The position numbers were made by a program, and so were the translations under genes. From Petrotoga mobilis SJ95 (GTDB taxonomy: Bacteria; Thermotogota; Thermotogae; Petrotogales; Petrotogaceae): a DNA stretch of 64,000 nucleotides. Position 1 is the first letter of the stretch. Every line of letters starts with the position of its first letter. Positions 54,849 to 64,000 of this stretch are shown in pieces. The stretch lies in assembly GCF_000018605.1 (NCBI RefSeq), contig NC_010003.1, positions 1,092,501-1,156,500 on the forward strand, read 5' to 3'. The notes beneath the pieces were generated by a model that was given only the letters and a program-made list of their open reading frames with translations, did no database searches and was not told the DNA's origin.

Positions 54849-57448
54849 TATCCAATCTCCCTCAAACTGTCTGCTGGTGTGATTTTAGTTATTAAAAACG
54901 AAGGTATCATCAAGGTTAGAAAAGTGATTAAATACACCATTCCAATTATTCCCACTACATTCAACAAAGGAAAATAAAAATCAACATTTCCTAAAAATTG
55001 AAAGATGGCGAAAATAATATCCTTCGCGACTAGGTAACCTCCAACAAGACCAATGAAAGCTCCTACGGAAACAATGCTGAAATTTTCAATGAGAAGCCCC
55101 TTGGTTATATCTTTTGAGCTTGAACCGATTGCTCTTAGAGTTCCGATTATTCTTTGGCGAATTATGCATGATCTTACAGAGTACAGTGCCAGTCCTGAAA
55201 ATCCACTAATCAATCCAAGATAAAGCATTCCAGTTGCTAGAGAAATTATACCATCTATCCCATTATAAATAGTCTGTAATTCCTCTTCTATAAAAATAGG
55301 ATAATCAAAAGTTGACATATATTTCTGCTTGACTTCGTCAATATTTTCTTTAGGCACATTCCCTAAAAGTATATCGACACTTTTTACGCTATTAGGTTTG
55401 GATACTATACTTGCTACATATTTTACAGGAATTGTAATATCTTTTAAGTTAAAAAAACCAACGACATCGTAAGAAACATTAGATACTCCACCTAAGGGTG
55501 TAATGGAGGAAAGATTACCCTTCACGTACTCTGGAATTTGTTCTTCATCACTAAATTTTCCATAAAGAACGGTATTTTTACTTTTCAGTTCCTCTCTCCA
55601 ATCTGTTACTGATTCCGATGGAATTATCGCCGATTCAAGAAAAGTATCGTCTACAAAAGCTATGATCTGTGAATCGAGAATGGCAATTTGAACCTTTGTT
55701 GGCTTTTCTATCCCTTCATAAACAGCTATATCATCAGAAAAAAATAGGTTTTTTATAGGATTTGATACAACCAAAAAATTATATCCAAATAATCCTTCTT
55801 GCATAGAAGTATCAACAAACCTAACCAAATTCGCTGGTATGGAAGAAATAACAATCAAACCAAAAATAATTATACCAAACATTAAAGAAAGCATTAAAAC
55901 TCTAACTGGGAATCTTTCAACATACGAAAATCCCAAAAGAAAAGGAACACTCTTCTTTGAGGAAAACACTTTAGAAAACCTTTTTAAAATTGGAATTATA
56001 GAAGTAAAAAAAAGAACAACGATGAAACCGAATAAAAAAGATCTTTGAAAAATAAAATTAAAAGATAATGCTCCCGAAGAGAGAGAAAAAAATGTTTTAC
56101 TAAGGATCATAAGAAAAACGGATAACCCAACATTAAACAAGGGGTTTTTGAATACAAATACTAATCCCACTGAAATCAAAATTAATGCCAGAATTTCAAA
56201 CTCATTTGCAAAGGACATTAAAAGAACACCAGATATAATAAAAAGAAGAGAAAACCATCCGTTAATACCATGAGGCACATATGCCTCCACATCTTTTTTC
56301 AAGGATTCTACAGGAGAGTTGTTGGAAATTTGTAACCCTTTAATCATAAAAATGATCAATGGTATTACAATACCTATTAAAAAACCAAATATTATTGTTC
56401 TAACACTTAATTCATAAGGAACGACTGTAAAACTTCCCAAAGTTTCGAAAGTTAGACCTGATGCAATTTCACCAAGTTGATTTAATAGAACAGCTCCTAT
56501 TTTCGCCCCCAAAATAACTCCTATTGCTGAAGATATCCCAAAATATAACAAAGCTTCCATAAAGAAAAGAAGTAAGATCTTAAATCTTTTAAAACCTAAA
56601 ATTCTTAAAATACCTACCGTTTTTTCTTGCTCGTTTGCAAAATTGTTCCCGAAAACAATAACTAATATTAAACCCGCCAATATTGAAAAAGAACTAAAGG
56701 CAAAAACAATATATCCCAGAATTTCATTTACTGGGGAATTCAAAAAATCTTCTTTTATATTATTAATCTCTAAATTTGAAGGAAGGGAAATATTGGAAAT
56801 ATCAACATTTTCGGATTCAACAAAATCCACATACGCCTTTGAAGGATAAACTGTATTACCTTTGAAATCCAACACATTAACAAAAACCGATCCCGGATAT
56901 TGCGCCATCTCTCCTCGGTAATTCAAAAAACCTTTCTCACCAACATGGGAAACCTCTAAATTCTTTGAACCCCCTGGCATATGAATTACAATGGTTTCTC
57001 CTTCATTAACTCCAATTTCGTTAGCTATCTCTTGAGAGACAACTACTTTACCTGGACTTAAATCAATATTTTGACCTATAAAGTTCGAAAGATCTTCTCC
57101 TTCAACCGCAACAACCAAAACTTCCAAAAAACGTCCATTATTTTCTATTCTTCCGAAACTTTCTGAAGCCGGTAAAATGTTTTTTACTTGGGGATTGCTT
57201 TTTAGATCATCTAATATCATTTGTGACAAGGGAAAAGAGAGAAATAGTGATGTCCTGTTATTAACAACAAAGGCATCTGCTTGACCAAAATTAACCTCAA
57301 GCTGAGTTTTTCTATAAGAAACTATCGAATCATTAAGTGAAAGAGAAGAAACAGTTAACAAAGAAGGAATGATAGCCCCCAAAACTAACAAAATGCTCAC
57401 TTGCCATCTCTTTAAAAAATTGCGAAAGGCAAATTTCCAAAAAAACAC
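54848..57448 (-). CDS. FtsX-like ABC permease (long, duplicated type)
   Basis: 866 residues. An N-terminal membrane helix (RWQVSILLVLGAIIPSLLTVSSL) is followed by a large extracytoplasmic domain. A first FtsX block (FSILAGLILVIVFGNNFANEQEKTVGILRILGF) and a second at the C-terminus (GFSGLALYSVRSCIIRQRIIGTLRAIGSSSKDI) follow, with additional helices between. This is the type VII ABC layout with about ten helices. The GTG at 57448, eight bases from GGGAG, is preferred to a start five codons earlier. The substrate is unknown. Confidence 0.88.
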   Translation of the reverse strand: MFFWKFAFRNFLKRWQVSILLVLGAIIPSLLTVSSLSLNDSIVSYRKTQLEVNFGQADAFVVNNRTSLFLSFPLSQMILDDLKSNPQVKNILPASESFGRIENNGRFLEVLVVAVEGEDLSNFIGQNIDLSPGKVVVSQEIANEIGVNEGETIVIHMPGGSKNLEVSHVGEKGFLNYRGEMAQYPGSVFVNVLDFKGNTVYPSKAYVDFVESENVDISNISLPSNLEINNIKEDFLNSPVNEILGYIVFAFSSFSILAGLILVIVFGNNFANEQEKTVGILRILGFKRFKILLLFFMEALLYFGISSAIGVILGAKIGAVLLNQLGEIASGLTFETLGSFTVVPYELSVRTIIFGFLIGIVIPLIIFMIKGLQISNNSPVESLKKDVEAYVPHGINGWFSLLFIISGVLLMSFANEFEILALILISVGLVFVFKNPLFNVGLSVFLMILSKTFFSLSSGALSFNFIFQRSFLFGFIVVLFFTSIIPILKRFSKVFSSKKSVPFLLGFSYVERFPVRVLMLSLMFGIIIFGLIVISSIPANLVRFVDTSMQEGLFGYNFLVVSNPIKNLFFSDDIAVYEGIEKPTKVQIAILDSQIIAFVDDTFLESAIIPSESVTDWREELKSKNTVLYGKFSDEEQIPEYVKGNLSSITPLGGVSNVSYDVVGFFNLKDITIPVKYVASIVSKPNSVKSVDILLGNVPKENIDEVKQKYMSTFDYPIFIEEELQTIYNGIDGIISLATGMLYLGLISGFSGLALYSVRSCIIRQRIIGTLRAIGSSSKDITKGLLIENFSIVSVGAFIGLVGGYLVAKDIIFAIFQFLGNVDFYFPLLNVVGIIGMVYLITFLTLMIPSFLITKITPADSLREIG

Positions 57449-57625
57449 TAAACCATCTCCCAAAATGCTTTATTCAGTGCATAGTGTTATTTTATCAAAT
57501 TACTTTCAAAAATACTATAGTTTTACAAAAAATATATCAAAATCGATTACATAATAAAATGAGTTTGTGAGCTCAATAAAGTTCTCTATTAATCTCAATC
57601 TCTTCGAATTCTTTTATGTCACATC

Positions 57626-57645
57626 TTTACATACAAAAATGTAAA
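57626..57645. promoter_or_regulatory. Inverted repeat upstream of the lysine-fermentation operon
   Basis: TTTACAT-ACAAAA-ATGTAAA is a perfect 7+6+7 inverted repeat. A related TACATGTA palindrome occurs at 57662-57669, about 65 bases before atoD. Together they look like tandem operator sites for an unknown regulator. Confidence 0.5.
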
Positions 57646-57732
57646 AAAAGAGGTAAAATATTACATGTATAAAAAAGTTAAGAAATTTTTTGATAAAAGT
57701 ATAACAAAAACATTACAGAAGGGGTGAGTGAA

Positions 57733-58389
57733 TTGAAAATCGTCAGCCCACAAGAAGCAATTTCCTTCATTTCTGAAGGAACTACCTTAATGATAGGGGG
57801 GTTTTTGGGCGTTGGAACACCAGAAACTTTGATAGACGAACTAATAAATAAAAGGAAAAGTAACTTAACAGTTATATGCAACGATACTTCTTTTGAAGAC
57901 AAGGGTATCGGTAGATTAATTGCTAGCAAACTCGTAAAAAAAGTGATAACCTCCCATATTGGAACGAACAAAGAAACTCAAAGACAATGTATAGAAAACG
58001 AGTTGGAAGTTGAGTTTGTCCCTCAAGGCACATTAATAGAACAAATTAGAGCTGGGGGGGCTGGGCTTGGAGGCATATTAACTCCAACCGGGATAGGAAC
58101 TATAAGAGAAAAAAATAAACAACTCATTGAGATAGAGGGGAAAAAATATATTCTTGAAAAAGCTCTTAGAGGAAGAGTAGCGCTTGTTAAATCCAGTAAA
58201 GCCGATCATCTTGGAAATTTACAATGTTCATTCACCGCAAGAAACTTTAACCCGGTTATGGCCCTAGCTTGTGACATCGTTATTGCCGAAGTAGATGAAC
58301 TTGTTCCAACAGGTAGTATATGTCCTGATGAAATTCATATTCCTGGAGCTATTGTTGATTACGTTGTTATAAGGAGTGAAAAAAGATGA
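57733..58389 (+). CDS. atoD: Acetoacetate/butyrate CoA-transferase, subunit A
   Basis: 218 residues. MIGGFLGVGTPETLIDEL and AGGAGLGGILTPTGIGT are hallmarks of the alpha subunit of family I CoA-transferases. With AtoA it moves CoA between butyryl-CoA and acetoacetate, which ties together the two halves of lysine fermentation. I chose the TTG at 57733, eight bases from AAGGGG, over the GTG at 57724. The stop overlaps the atoA start by 4 bases. Confidence 0.92.
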   Translation: MKIVSPQEAISFISEGTTLMIGGFLGVGTPETLIDELINKRKSNLTVICNDTSFEDKGIGRLIASKLVKKVITSHIGTNKETQRQCIENELEVEFVPQGTLIEQIRAGGAGLGGILTPTGIGTIREKNKQLIEIEGKKYILEKALRGRVALVKSSKADHLGNLQCSFTARNFNPVMALACDIVIAEVDELVPTGSICPDEIHIPGAIVDYVVIRSEKR

Positions 58390-59036
58390 ATGAAAAAGAA
58401 AGGATCGCTAAAAGGGTAGCAAAAGAATTGAAACCAGGAAATATTGTCAACTTAGGAATCGGTTTGCCGACTTTGGTATCTAACTTTGTGTCTAAAGATG
58501 CTGAAATATTTTTCCAAGGAGAAAACGGGATTCTCGGAATAGCTTCAGAGATTCCTGAAGAAATATCTAACCCCAACTTAATCAATGCAGGCGGAAAATA
58601 TGTGGATATAATACCCGGTGCAATGATATTTGATTCTGCTTTTTCTTTTGCGTTAATTAGAGGAGGTCATATAGATGTAACGGTTCTTGGAGCTTTTCAA
58701 GTTGATCAGGAAGGACACCTAGCAAACTGGATGGTCCCCGGAAAAGTTATCGCTGGCATGGGTGGAGCAATGGACTTAGTTACCGGTGCAAAAAAGGTAA
58801 TAATAGCTATGACACACACCTCAAAAGGTACACCTAAAATAATTAAAAAGTGTTCTTTACCTTTAACCTCAATCAGAAGGGTTGATTTGATAGTAACCGA
58901 GTTTTCTGTCATTGAACCAACTGATAATGGGTTATTATTAAAAGAGATTTCCCCTGACATTACTTTAGAAGAATTAAAGGAAATAACTGAAGCAGAACTA
59001 ATAGTTCCAGACGACTTAAAACTTATGGAATTCTAA
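58386..59036 (+). CDS. atoA: Acetoacetate/butyrate CoA-transferase, subunit B
   Basis: 216 residues. The catalytic Glu lies in FFQGENGILGI, the family signature. GGHIDVTVLGAFQVDQEGHLANWMVPG and GGAMDLVTGAKKV also match. It forms a complex with the preceding subunit. Translational coupling is shown by the ATGA overlap. The gene is followed by a 60-base gap with AAGGGGGG before kal. Confidence 0.93.
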   Translation: MNEKERIAKRVAKELKPGNIVNLGIGLPTLVSNFVSKDAEIFFQGENGILGIASEIPEEISNPNLINAGGKYVDIIPGAMIFDSAFSFALIRGGHIDVTVLGAFQVDQEGHLANWMVPGKVIAGMGGAMDLVTGAKKVIIAMTHTSKGTPKIIKKCSLPLTSIRRVDLIVTEFSVIEPTDNGLLLKEISPDITLEELKEITEAELIVPDDLKLMEF

Positions 59037-59096
59037 CTATAGGGAAAACCAAGCTTGAAACCTTTATATTCAATATTTCAAAGGGGGGAACAATAA

Positions 59097-59480
59097 ATGG
59101 AAAAAGCGATTATACGCGTAAGAATGGGTTTGCAAGACGCTCATTATGGAGGTAACCTAGTAGATGGAGCAAAAATCCTACAATTATTTGGAGATGTTGC
59201 AACAGAGTTGCTCATAAAACATGATGGTGATGAAGGTTTATTTAAAGCATACGATAATGTAGAATTTATCTCTCCCGTTTATGCAGGGGATTATATCGAA
59301 GCAGAAGGAGAGATAACAAAGGTTGGAAATACCTCTAGAACTATGAGTTTTGAAGCTAGAAAGGTTATAACAAAGAGAACCGATATATCAGATTCGGCTG
59401 CGGATTACCTTGAAAAACCCATAATAGTTTGTAAGGCGAGCGGTACATGTGTAGTTCCAAAAGATAAAAAAAGGAAGTGA
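59097..59480 (+). CDS. kal: 3-Aminobutyryl-CoA ammonia-lyase
   Basis: A 127-residue hotdog-fold protein ([32 protein letters not shown], then [28 protein letters not shown]). In lysine fermenters this protein removes ammonia from 3-aminobutyryl-CoA to give crotonyl-CoA. The call relies on the hotdog pattern plus its place directly before kce and kdd, the known gene order. Four bases separate it from kce. Confidence 0.9.
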   Translation: MEKAIIRVRMGLQDAHYGGNLVDGAKILQLFGDVATELLIKHDGDEGLFKAYDNVEFISPVYAGDYIEAEGEITKVGNTSRTMSFEARKVITKRTDISDSAADYLEKPIIVCKASGTCVVPKDKKRK

Positions 59481-59484
59481 AAAA

Positions 59485-60306
59485 ATGGAAAAGTTAATTA
59501 TCACTGCAGCCTTAACAGGAGCCGAAGTAACTAGGGAACAACAACCTGCCTTGCCGATGTCTCCTCAAGAAATAGCCCAAGCAGCTTACGATTGTTATTT
59601 AGCTGGTGCTTCTATCGTTCATGTCCATGCAAGAGATCAAAAAGGAAATCCAACTCAATCTATATATGTATATAAAGAGATTAAAGAAGAGATAGAAAGT
59701 AGATGTAACATCATCTTTCAACCCTCTACAGGCGGGGCTGTTTATCACACTTTTGAAGAAAGAAGACAGCCATTAGAACTAAACCCAGAGATGGCTACTC
59801 TATCGGCCGGAACAACAAACTTTGGAAAAGATATTTTTCTAAACACGGAGGAATACATCGAAAAATTTGCTCACGAGATGAAACAGAGAAAAATCAAGCC
59901 AGAGATAGAGGTATTTGAAAGGGGACATATAAATAACGCTCTAAGGATAGAAAAAAAAGGCTTAATAGACAGACCAATTCACTTTGATTTTGTAATGGGT
60001 GTTCCAGGGGCGATACCTGGTGAAATTGATGACCTTATATATCTTGTAAGTCATATCCCACCAAATAGTACCTGGACGGTGGCGGGAATAGGGAAGTATG
60101 AACTATCACTTGCGGTTCATGCCATATTGATGGGTGGGCATGTAAGGGTAGGATTCGAAGATAACATATACTTTAAAAAAGGAGAACTTGCCAAATCTAA
60201 TGCCCAATTAGTCGAAAGAATAGCCAAAATATCTATAGAATTAGGTAGAGAAGTTGCTGGACCTGAAGAAGCCCGAAAAATATTAAACATTGGAGGTGAA
60301 GGATGA
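59485..60306 (+). CDS. kce: 3-Keto-5-aminohexanoate cleavage enzyme
   Basis: 273 residues, a zinc TIM-barrel of the BKACE family. The HVHARD motif (ASIVHVHARDQKGN) carries the metal ligands, and TLSAGTTNFGKDIF and GHVRVGFEDNIY follow. With acetyl-CoA it converts 3-keto-5-aminohexanoate to acetoacetate and 3-aminobutyryl-CoA. The stop overlaps the kdd start by 4 bases. Confidence 0.93.
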   Translation: MEKLIITAALTGAEVTREQQPALPMSPQEIAQAAYDCYLAGASIVHVHARDQKGNPTQSIYVYKEIKEEIESRCNIIFQPSTGGAVYHTFEERRQPLELNPEMATLSAGTTNFGKDIFLNTEEYIEKFAHEMKQRKIKPEIEVFERGHINNALRIEKKGLIDRPIHFDFVMGVPGAIPGEIDDLIYLVSHIPPNSTWTVAGIGKYELSLAVHAILMGGHVRVGFEDNIYFKKGELAKSNAQLVERIAKISIELGREVAGPEEARKILNIGGEG

Positions 60307-61337
60307 AAAAAGGTTGTCCATTCGGCTCTCATAGAGTTATCGAACCAAAAGGGTTGTTGCCTCAAGCCGCAAACAAAATAGATAACTCACCAGAAATATA
60401 TTCAAATGAGATATTAATAGATGTACTAACCTTAAATATAGATTCCGCAAGTTTTACCCAGATAAAAGAATCATGTAAAAATGATGTTGAGAAAATAAAA
60501 GAGCGAATTATAGAAATAGTAAACGAAAAAGGAAAGATGCAAAATCCCGTTACCGGTTCCGGGGGAATGCTTATAGGGATAGTAGAAAAAATTGGTTCAG
60601 ATTTTCCACACAAAGATTTAAAAGTTGGAGACAAAATTGCCACCCTTGTTTCCCTATCAGCCACACCTCTAAAAATTAACAAAATAAAAAAAATAAAATT
60701 GGAAAATGAACAGGTAGATATACAAGGTAAAGCCATATTATTTGAAAGCGCAATTTATGCTATTTTACCAACAGATATCCCAGAAAAATTAGCCTTATCG
60801 GCTTTGGATGTTGCTGGAGCTCCTGCTCAAACATCTAAATTAGTTAAAAAAGGGGACACAGTTTGCATCATTGGCGGTGGAGGAAAATCAGGAATACTAT
60901 GCTCTTACCAAGCAATGAAAATTACTAGAGAAAAAGGGAAAGTTATAGTTGTCGAATATTCTGGAGAAAATGCAAAAAGGATAAAAGAGTTGAATTTAGC
61001 AGATGAATTGATAATTGCAGATGCAACCAAACCAATTGAAGTATATCAAAAAGTATTGGAAAAAAACAATGGGAAACTTTGCGATGTAACGATTAACAAC
61101 GTGAACGTCCCTAATACCGAAATGTCATCGATTTTAATAACGAAAGATGAAGGCGTGGTCTATTTTTTTTCTATGGCAACATCTTTTACCAAGGCAGCCT
61201 TGGGAGCAGAAGGAGTTGGAAAGGATTTAACCATGATCATAGGAAATGGTTACACAAAGGGTCATGCGGATTTAACCCTTCAAATATTGAGAGAGTCAAG
61301 TGAAATAAGATCTTTGTTTGAAAAATTATATGCATGA
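60303..61337 (+). CDS. kdd: L-erythro-3,5-diaminohexanoate dehydrogenase
   Basis: 344 residues. The C-terminal Rossmann domain has GDTVCIIGGGGKSGILCSYQAMK, and the segment starting CPFGSHRVIEPKGLLPQAA is typical of Kdd. It oxidatively deaminates 3,5-diaminohexanoate to 3-keto-5-aminohexanoate with NAD. The kamA ribosome site overlaps its end. Confidence 0.92.
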   Translation: MKKGCPFGSHRVIEPKGLLPQAANKIDNSPEIYSNEILIDVLTLNIDSASFTQIKESCKNDVEKIKERIIEIVNEKGKMQNPVTGSGGMLIGIVEKIGSDFPHKDLKVGDKIATLVSLSATPLKINKIKKIKLENEQVDIQGKAILFESAIYAILPTDIPEKLALSALDVAGAPAQTSKLVKKGDTVCIIGGGGKSGILCSYQAMKITREKGKVIVVEYSGENAKRIKELNLADELIIADATKPIEVYQKVLEKNNGKLCDVTINNVNVPNTEMSSILITKDEGVVYFFSMATSFTKAALGAEGVGKDLTMIIGNGYTKGHADLTLQILRESSEIRSLFEKLYA

Positions 61338-61350
61338 GGAGGACTCATTT

Positions 61351-62661
61351 ATGAATATCCCTAGAAATTACAAGGAGATACCCTTATGGAAAGATGTGAC
61401 CGAAGAAGAATGGAAAGATTGGCATTGGCAACTCAGAAACAGAATTACAGATGTCGAAAAATTAAGGCAGATAATCAATTTAACCCCTGAAGAGGAACAA
61501 GGGATTAAAAACACTTTAAAAACTTTGAGAATGGCTATTACACCCTATTTTGCTACTCTAATGGATCCTGATAACCCCAAATGTCCGATTAGAAGGCAAG
61601 CCGTACCCAGCTCAAAAGAATTGATAAAGGGCCCATGGGACCAAATAGATCCACTCCATGAAGATGCAGATTCGCCCGCACCCGGGCTTACTCATAGATA
61701 TCCCGACAGAGTGCTATTTTTAATAACTGATATGTGCTCGATGTACTGCAGGCATTGCACTAGAAGAAGGTTCGCCGGTCAGACAGATTCCAACAGAAAA
61801 AGGAACGAGATCGATGCCTCACTTCAATACATACGAGATACCCCTCAAGTTAGAGACGTACTTTTATCCGGTGGGGATGCCTTAATGGCTGGAATACCTA
61901 TTCTAGAATATATATTAAGTGAGTTGAAGAAAATACCCCATGTGGAGGTAGTAAGAATAGGGACGAGAGTTCCCGTGGTATTCCCTCAACTAATTACAGA
62001 TAATTTAGTTAACGTACTCAAAAAATACCATCCTTTATGGCTCAACACTCAGTTCAATCATCCAAAAGAAATAACCCCGGAATCTGCTGAAGCTTGCCGA
62101 AAACTAGCCGATGCTGGGATCCCACTTGGAAACCAATCAGTACTGCTAAGGGGGGTGAACGACAGCAAATATATTATTATGGAATTAGTGCATGAATTGG
62201 TGAAAATACGGGTGAGGCCATACTACTTATACCAATGTGATTTATCGCAAGGTATAGAACATTTCAGAACATCGGTATCAAAAGGTATAGAGATTATGGA
62301 ATCCCTTATTGGCCATACATCCGGATTTGCCATACCTGAGTTCGTCGTAGATGCACCAGGGGGTGGGGGAAAGATTAGAATAATGCCAAACTATTTGATA
62401 TCACAAAACAAGGATACTGTAATCTTAAGAAATTACGAAGGTGTGATATCAACCTACCACGAGCCCAAAGATACAACCACTGACGTTGATGATTCACTTT
62501 ACAGAGAAAAATATGAGTGGTTTGGGGTGGCAAGACTATTCGATGATAAAGAAAAATTAAGCTTGGAACCTGATCTTTTAGAAAGACATGAAAGAGTAAA
62601 AAAACGCAAGAAATATGAAGAACTAGGGGGTAAAAATGAAATACGAAGAGATAAAAATTAA
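61351..62661 (+). CDS. kamA: Lysine 2,3-aminomutase
   Basis: 436 residues. It is a radical SAM, PLP-dependent enzyme that moves the 2-amino group of lysine to carbon 3, the first step of the pathway. The SAM cluster motif is CSMYCRHC in LITDMCSMYCRHCTRRRFAG. The PLP Lys lies in DAPGGGGKIRIMPNY. The ATG at 61351 follows AGGAGG; an upstream in-frame extension into kdd is unlikely. It overlaps the next gene by 26 bases. Confidence 0.95.
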   Translation: MNIPRNYKEIPLWKDVTEEEWKDWHWQLRNRITDVEKLRQIINLTPEEEQGIKNTLKTLRMAITPYFATLMDPDNPKCPIRRQAVPSSKELIKGPWDQIDPLHEDADSPAPGLTHRYPDRVLFLITDMCSMYCRHCTRRRFAGQTDSNRKRNEIDASLQYIRDTPQVRDVLLSGGDALMAGIPILEYILSELKKIPHVEVVRIGTRVPVVFPQLITDNLVNVLKKYHPLWLNTQFNHPKEITPESAEACRKLADAGIPLGNQSVLLRGVNDSKYIIMELVHELVKIRVRPYYLYQCDLSQGIEHFRTSVSKGIEIMESLIGHTSGFAIPEFVVDAPGGGGKIRIMPNYLISQNKDTVILRNYEGVISTYHEPKDTTTDVDDSLYREKYEWFGVARLFDDKEKLSLEPDLLERHERVKKRKKYEELGGKNEIRRDKN

Positions 62662-63043
62662 TCAAGCTTATGAAACGGATAAAAAAATAACCGCCAACAT
62701 GGTAGAATCTTTTGCAGAGATAACAGGCGATAAAAACCCTATTCATTTAGACGAAGAATTTGCATCTCACACCTTATTCAAAAAAAGAATAGTTCATGGA
62801 ATGTTGAGCGTGAGTATAATATCGTCCATTCTTGGCATGGAGTTCCCAGGTCCAGGAACTATATATATGAAGCAAGAGGTAAAATTCTTAAAACCCATAT
62901 ACATCGATGAAAAAATAACGGTTAAAATAACTGTGAAGGACAAAATAGAGGAAAAATTCAGATTAGTACTTGCAACACAAATAATAAAAGAGGATGGATC
63001 TTTGGGGATAGATGGTGAAGCTTTGGTATTATTCAAAAGCTGA
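62636..63043 (+). CDS. MaoC-like (R)-enoyl-CoA hydratase
   Basis: A 135-residue hotdog protein with the hydratase-2 motif (AEITGDKNPIHLDEEFASHTLFKKRIVHGML), including the catalytic Asp and His. It should hydrate a short trans-2-enoyl-CoA to the (R)-3-hydroxyacyl-CoA. In this operon the obvious substrate is crotonyl-CoA made by Kal. It is not part of the minimal lysine pathway and may open a side route to 3-hydroxybutyryl-CoA. GGGGG ribosome site inside kamA. Confidence 0.87.
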   Translation: MKYEEIKINQAYETDKKITANMVESFAEITGDKNPIHLDEEFASHTLFKKRIVHGMLSVSIISSILGMEFPGPGTIYMKQEVKFLKPIYIDEKITVKITVKDKIEEKFRLVLATQIIKEDGSLGIDGEALVLFKS

Positions 63044-63066
63044 ATATTGTAAAGGGAGTTATAAAT

Positions 63067-64000
63067 TTGAAAAGTGTCTCTATTGTTGGTCTTGAAAAAA
63101 ATACCGGAAAAACAGAAACGATAAATTTTTTATTAAAAACCCTCAATAAAAGAGTTGGAATTACTTCTATCGGCTTAGATGGCGAACCAATAGATCAATT
63201 AACTTCTTTGCCAAAACCTCACATAGGAATTGTAAAAGGAACAATCTTTGCTACCGCTGAAAAATATTACAAACTAAAAAGATTTCATTCTGAAATCTTG
63301 TCCGTTGATGACGATTTAAGAACACCTTTAGGAAGAATAGTTGTATCCAAGGCACTTGAAAATGGCGAGGTAATATTGGCCGGCCCTCAAAAGATCAAAG
63401 ACATAAAAACTCTCATAGAAAAAATGTTAAAATTAGGAGCACAGATAGTCTTAATAGATGGCGCGTTATCGAGACTCACTCCCGCTTCACCAGTTATTAC
63501 TGATGCTATGATACTTGCAACAGGAGCAGCTGTAAGTCTAAACATAAATGAACTTGTTAAAAAAACCAAATTTGTTACAGATTTGATCCAATTAGAAAAA
63601 GAGAATAACAGCGAATTGGAAAATCTGACAGATGGAATATATGCAATAGATGAAAGAGCTATTAAATTATCCATAAGATCACTACTCTCTTTTGAAGAAT
63701 GTGACAAGCCAATTCTTGATTACGGGAAAAAGTTTTATATATGTGGTGCTTTGGGGGAAAGCTTTTTGAAGTATCTATCTAAGGAAAAAAATTTAAACGA
63801 AGTAGAATTAATAGTAAAAGATTTCACTAAAATATTTGTAAAACCAGAAACTTATTACACATTTATACAAAAAGGCGGAAAAATAAAGGTACTCCACAGT
63901 ACAAAATTATTGGCTATAACTATTAATCCTATCTCTCCATACGGATATACTATGGACTCAGATGAAATCATAAAGAGATTAAAAGAAGCAATAAACATAC
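63067..64000 (+). CDS. kamB: KamB-like protein, lysine 5,6-aminomutase reactivation (partial, runs off right edge)
   Basis: An open frame of 311 codons to the end of the window with a TTG start, eight bases behind GGGAG. It begins LKSVSIVGLEKNTGKTETI, a P-loop-like segment in GLEKNTGKT. The rest is alpha/beta with no other known motif (VILAGPQKIKD, ILIDGALSRL-type segments). Lysine-fermentation clusters carry kamB and the MutS-like kamC next to kamDE, thought to reactivate the B12-dependent 5,6-aminomutase. Position, size and the NTP-binding start fit kamB. This is a context-based call. Confidence 0.7.
   Translation, partial: MKSVSIVGLEKNTGKTETINFLLKTLNKRVGITSIGLDGEPIDQLTSLPKPHIGIVKGTIFATAEKYYKLKRFHSEILSVDDDLRTPLGRIVVSKALENGEVILAGPQKIKDIKTLIEKMLKLGAQIVLIDGALSRLTPASPVITDAMILATGAAVSLNINELVKKTKFVTDLIQLEKENNSELENLTDGIYAIDERAIKLSIRSLLSFEECDKPILDYGKKFYICGALGESFLKYLSKEKNLNEVELIVKDFTKIFVKPETYYTFIQKGGKIKVLHSTKLLAITINPISPYGYTMDSDEIIKRLKEAINI

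Overview
The window is a low-GC, densely packed bacterial chromosome segment. Its gene content points to a thermophilic, fermentative member of the Thermotogota, most likely Petrotoga or a close relative. The reasons are the lysine-fermentation operon, a Thermotoga-type K+-dependent pyrophosphatase, frequent TTG/GTG starts behind strong AGGAGG sites, and Thermotogales-like radical SAM peptide loci. The organism name is an inference; no marker such as 16S rRNA lies in the window.

Layout. (1) 1-7.4 kb, core genes: the tip of a nitronate monooxygenase-like gene, a cation diffusion transporter, obgE, nadD, a hexapeptide acyltransferase, a cyclodeaminase-like gene and hppA. (2) 7.4-13.3 kb: a type II fatty acid synthesis operon read leftward (tetR-fabF-degV-fabZ-fabK-fabD-fabG), with a perfect ATGACC-AAA-GGTCAT palindrome just downstream of a consensus promoter in front of tetR. 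(3) 13.3-36.6 kb, an accessory region built around two ribosomal peptide (RiPP) loci. Locus A has three paralogous 44-46 residue Cys-rich precursors (C-x2-C-x2-C-x2-C), a radical SAM/SPASM maturase with an N-terminal PqqD-like region, an ABC exporter, two secreted propeller-like proteins, an envelope protein and a frameshifted TolC-like gene. Locus B has a different Cys/Gly-rich precursor, its own SPASM maturase and an ABC exporter. Each locus carries a 47-residue exported peptide gene facing a helical-repeat cytoplasmic protein, an arrangement like peptide/receptor signalling; the locus B receptor is truncated. Both loci are riddled with mobile DNA: two identical IS110 copies, another IS110 with a nonsense codon, an ORF-less group IIC-type intron behind a terminator, and three decayed ISL3 elements. 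(4) 36.7-46 kb: housekeeping genes (ychF, galE, apt, pgi, coaE, a sugar-binding protein), with an IscB/omega-RNA element inserted exactly into a mazG gene. (5) 46-53.8 kb: a type I restriction-modification island (hsdMSR plus a YgjP-like peptidase) bracketed by a 13-bp direct repeat. (6) 54-57.4 kb: tRNA-Ala(CGC) and a LolD/FtsX-type ABC system. (7) 57.7-64 kb: a lysine-fermentation operon (atoDA-kal-kce-kdd-kamA-maoC-kamB) running off the right edge.

How it fits together. The fab operon supplies membrane lipid under apparent TetR control. The lysine operon turns lysine into acetyl and crotonyl/butyryl units plus ammonia; kamDE is not in view and should lie to the right. hppA would recover pyrophosphate energy as an ion gradient. 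The two peptide loci look like secreted modified peptides, possibly controlled by small exported peptides. The most unusual material is the peptide loci with their receptor/peptide pairs, the guide-RNA-type mobile elements (IS110 with candidate bridge RNAs, IscB with omega RNA), and the finding that identical IS110 copies occupy equivalent positions behind two paralogous precursor genes.
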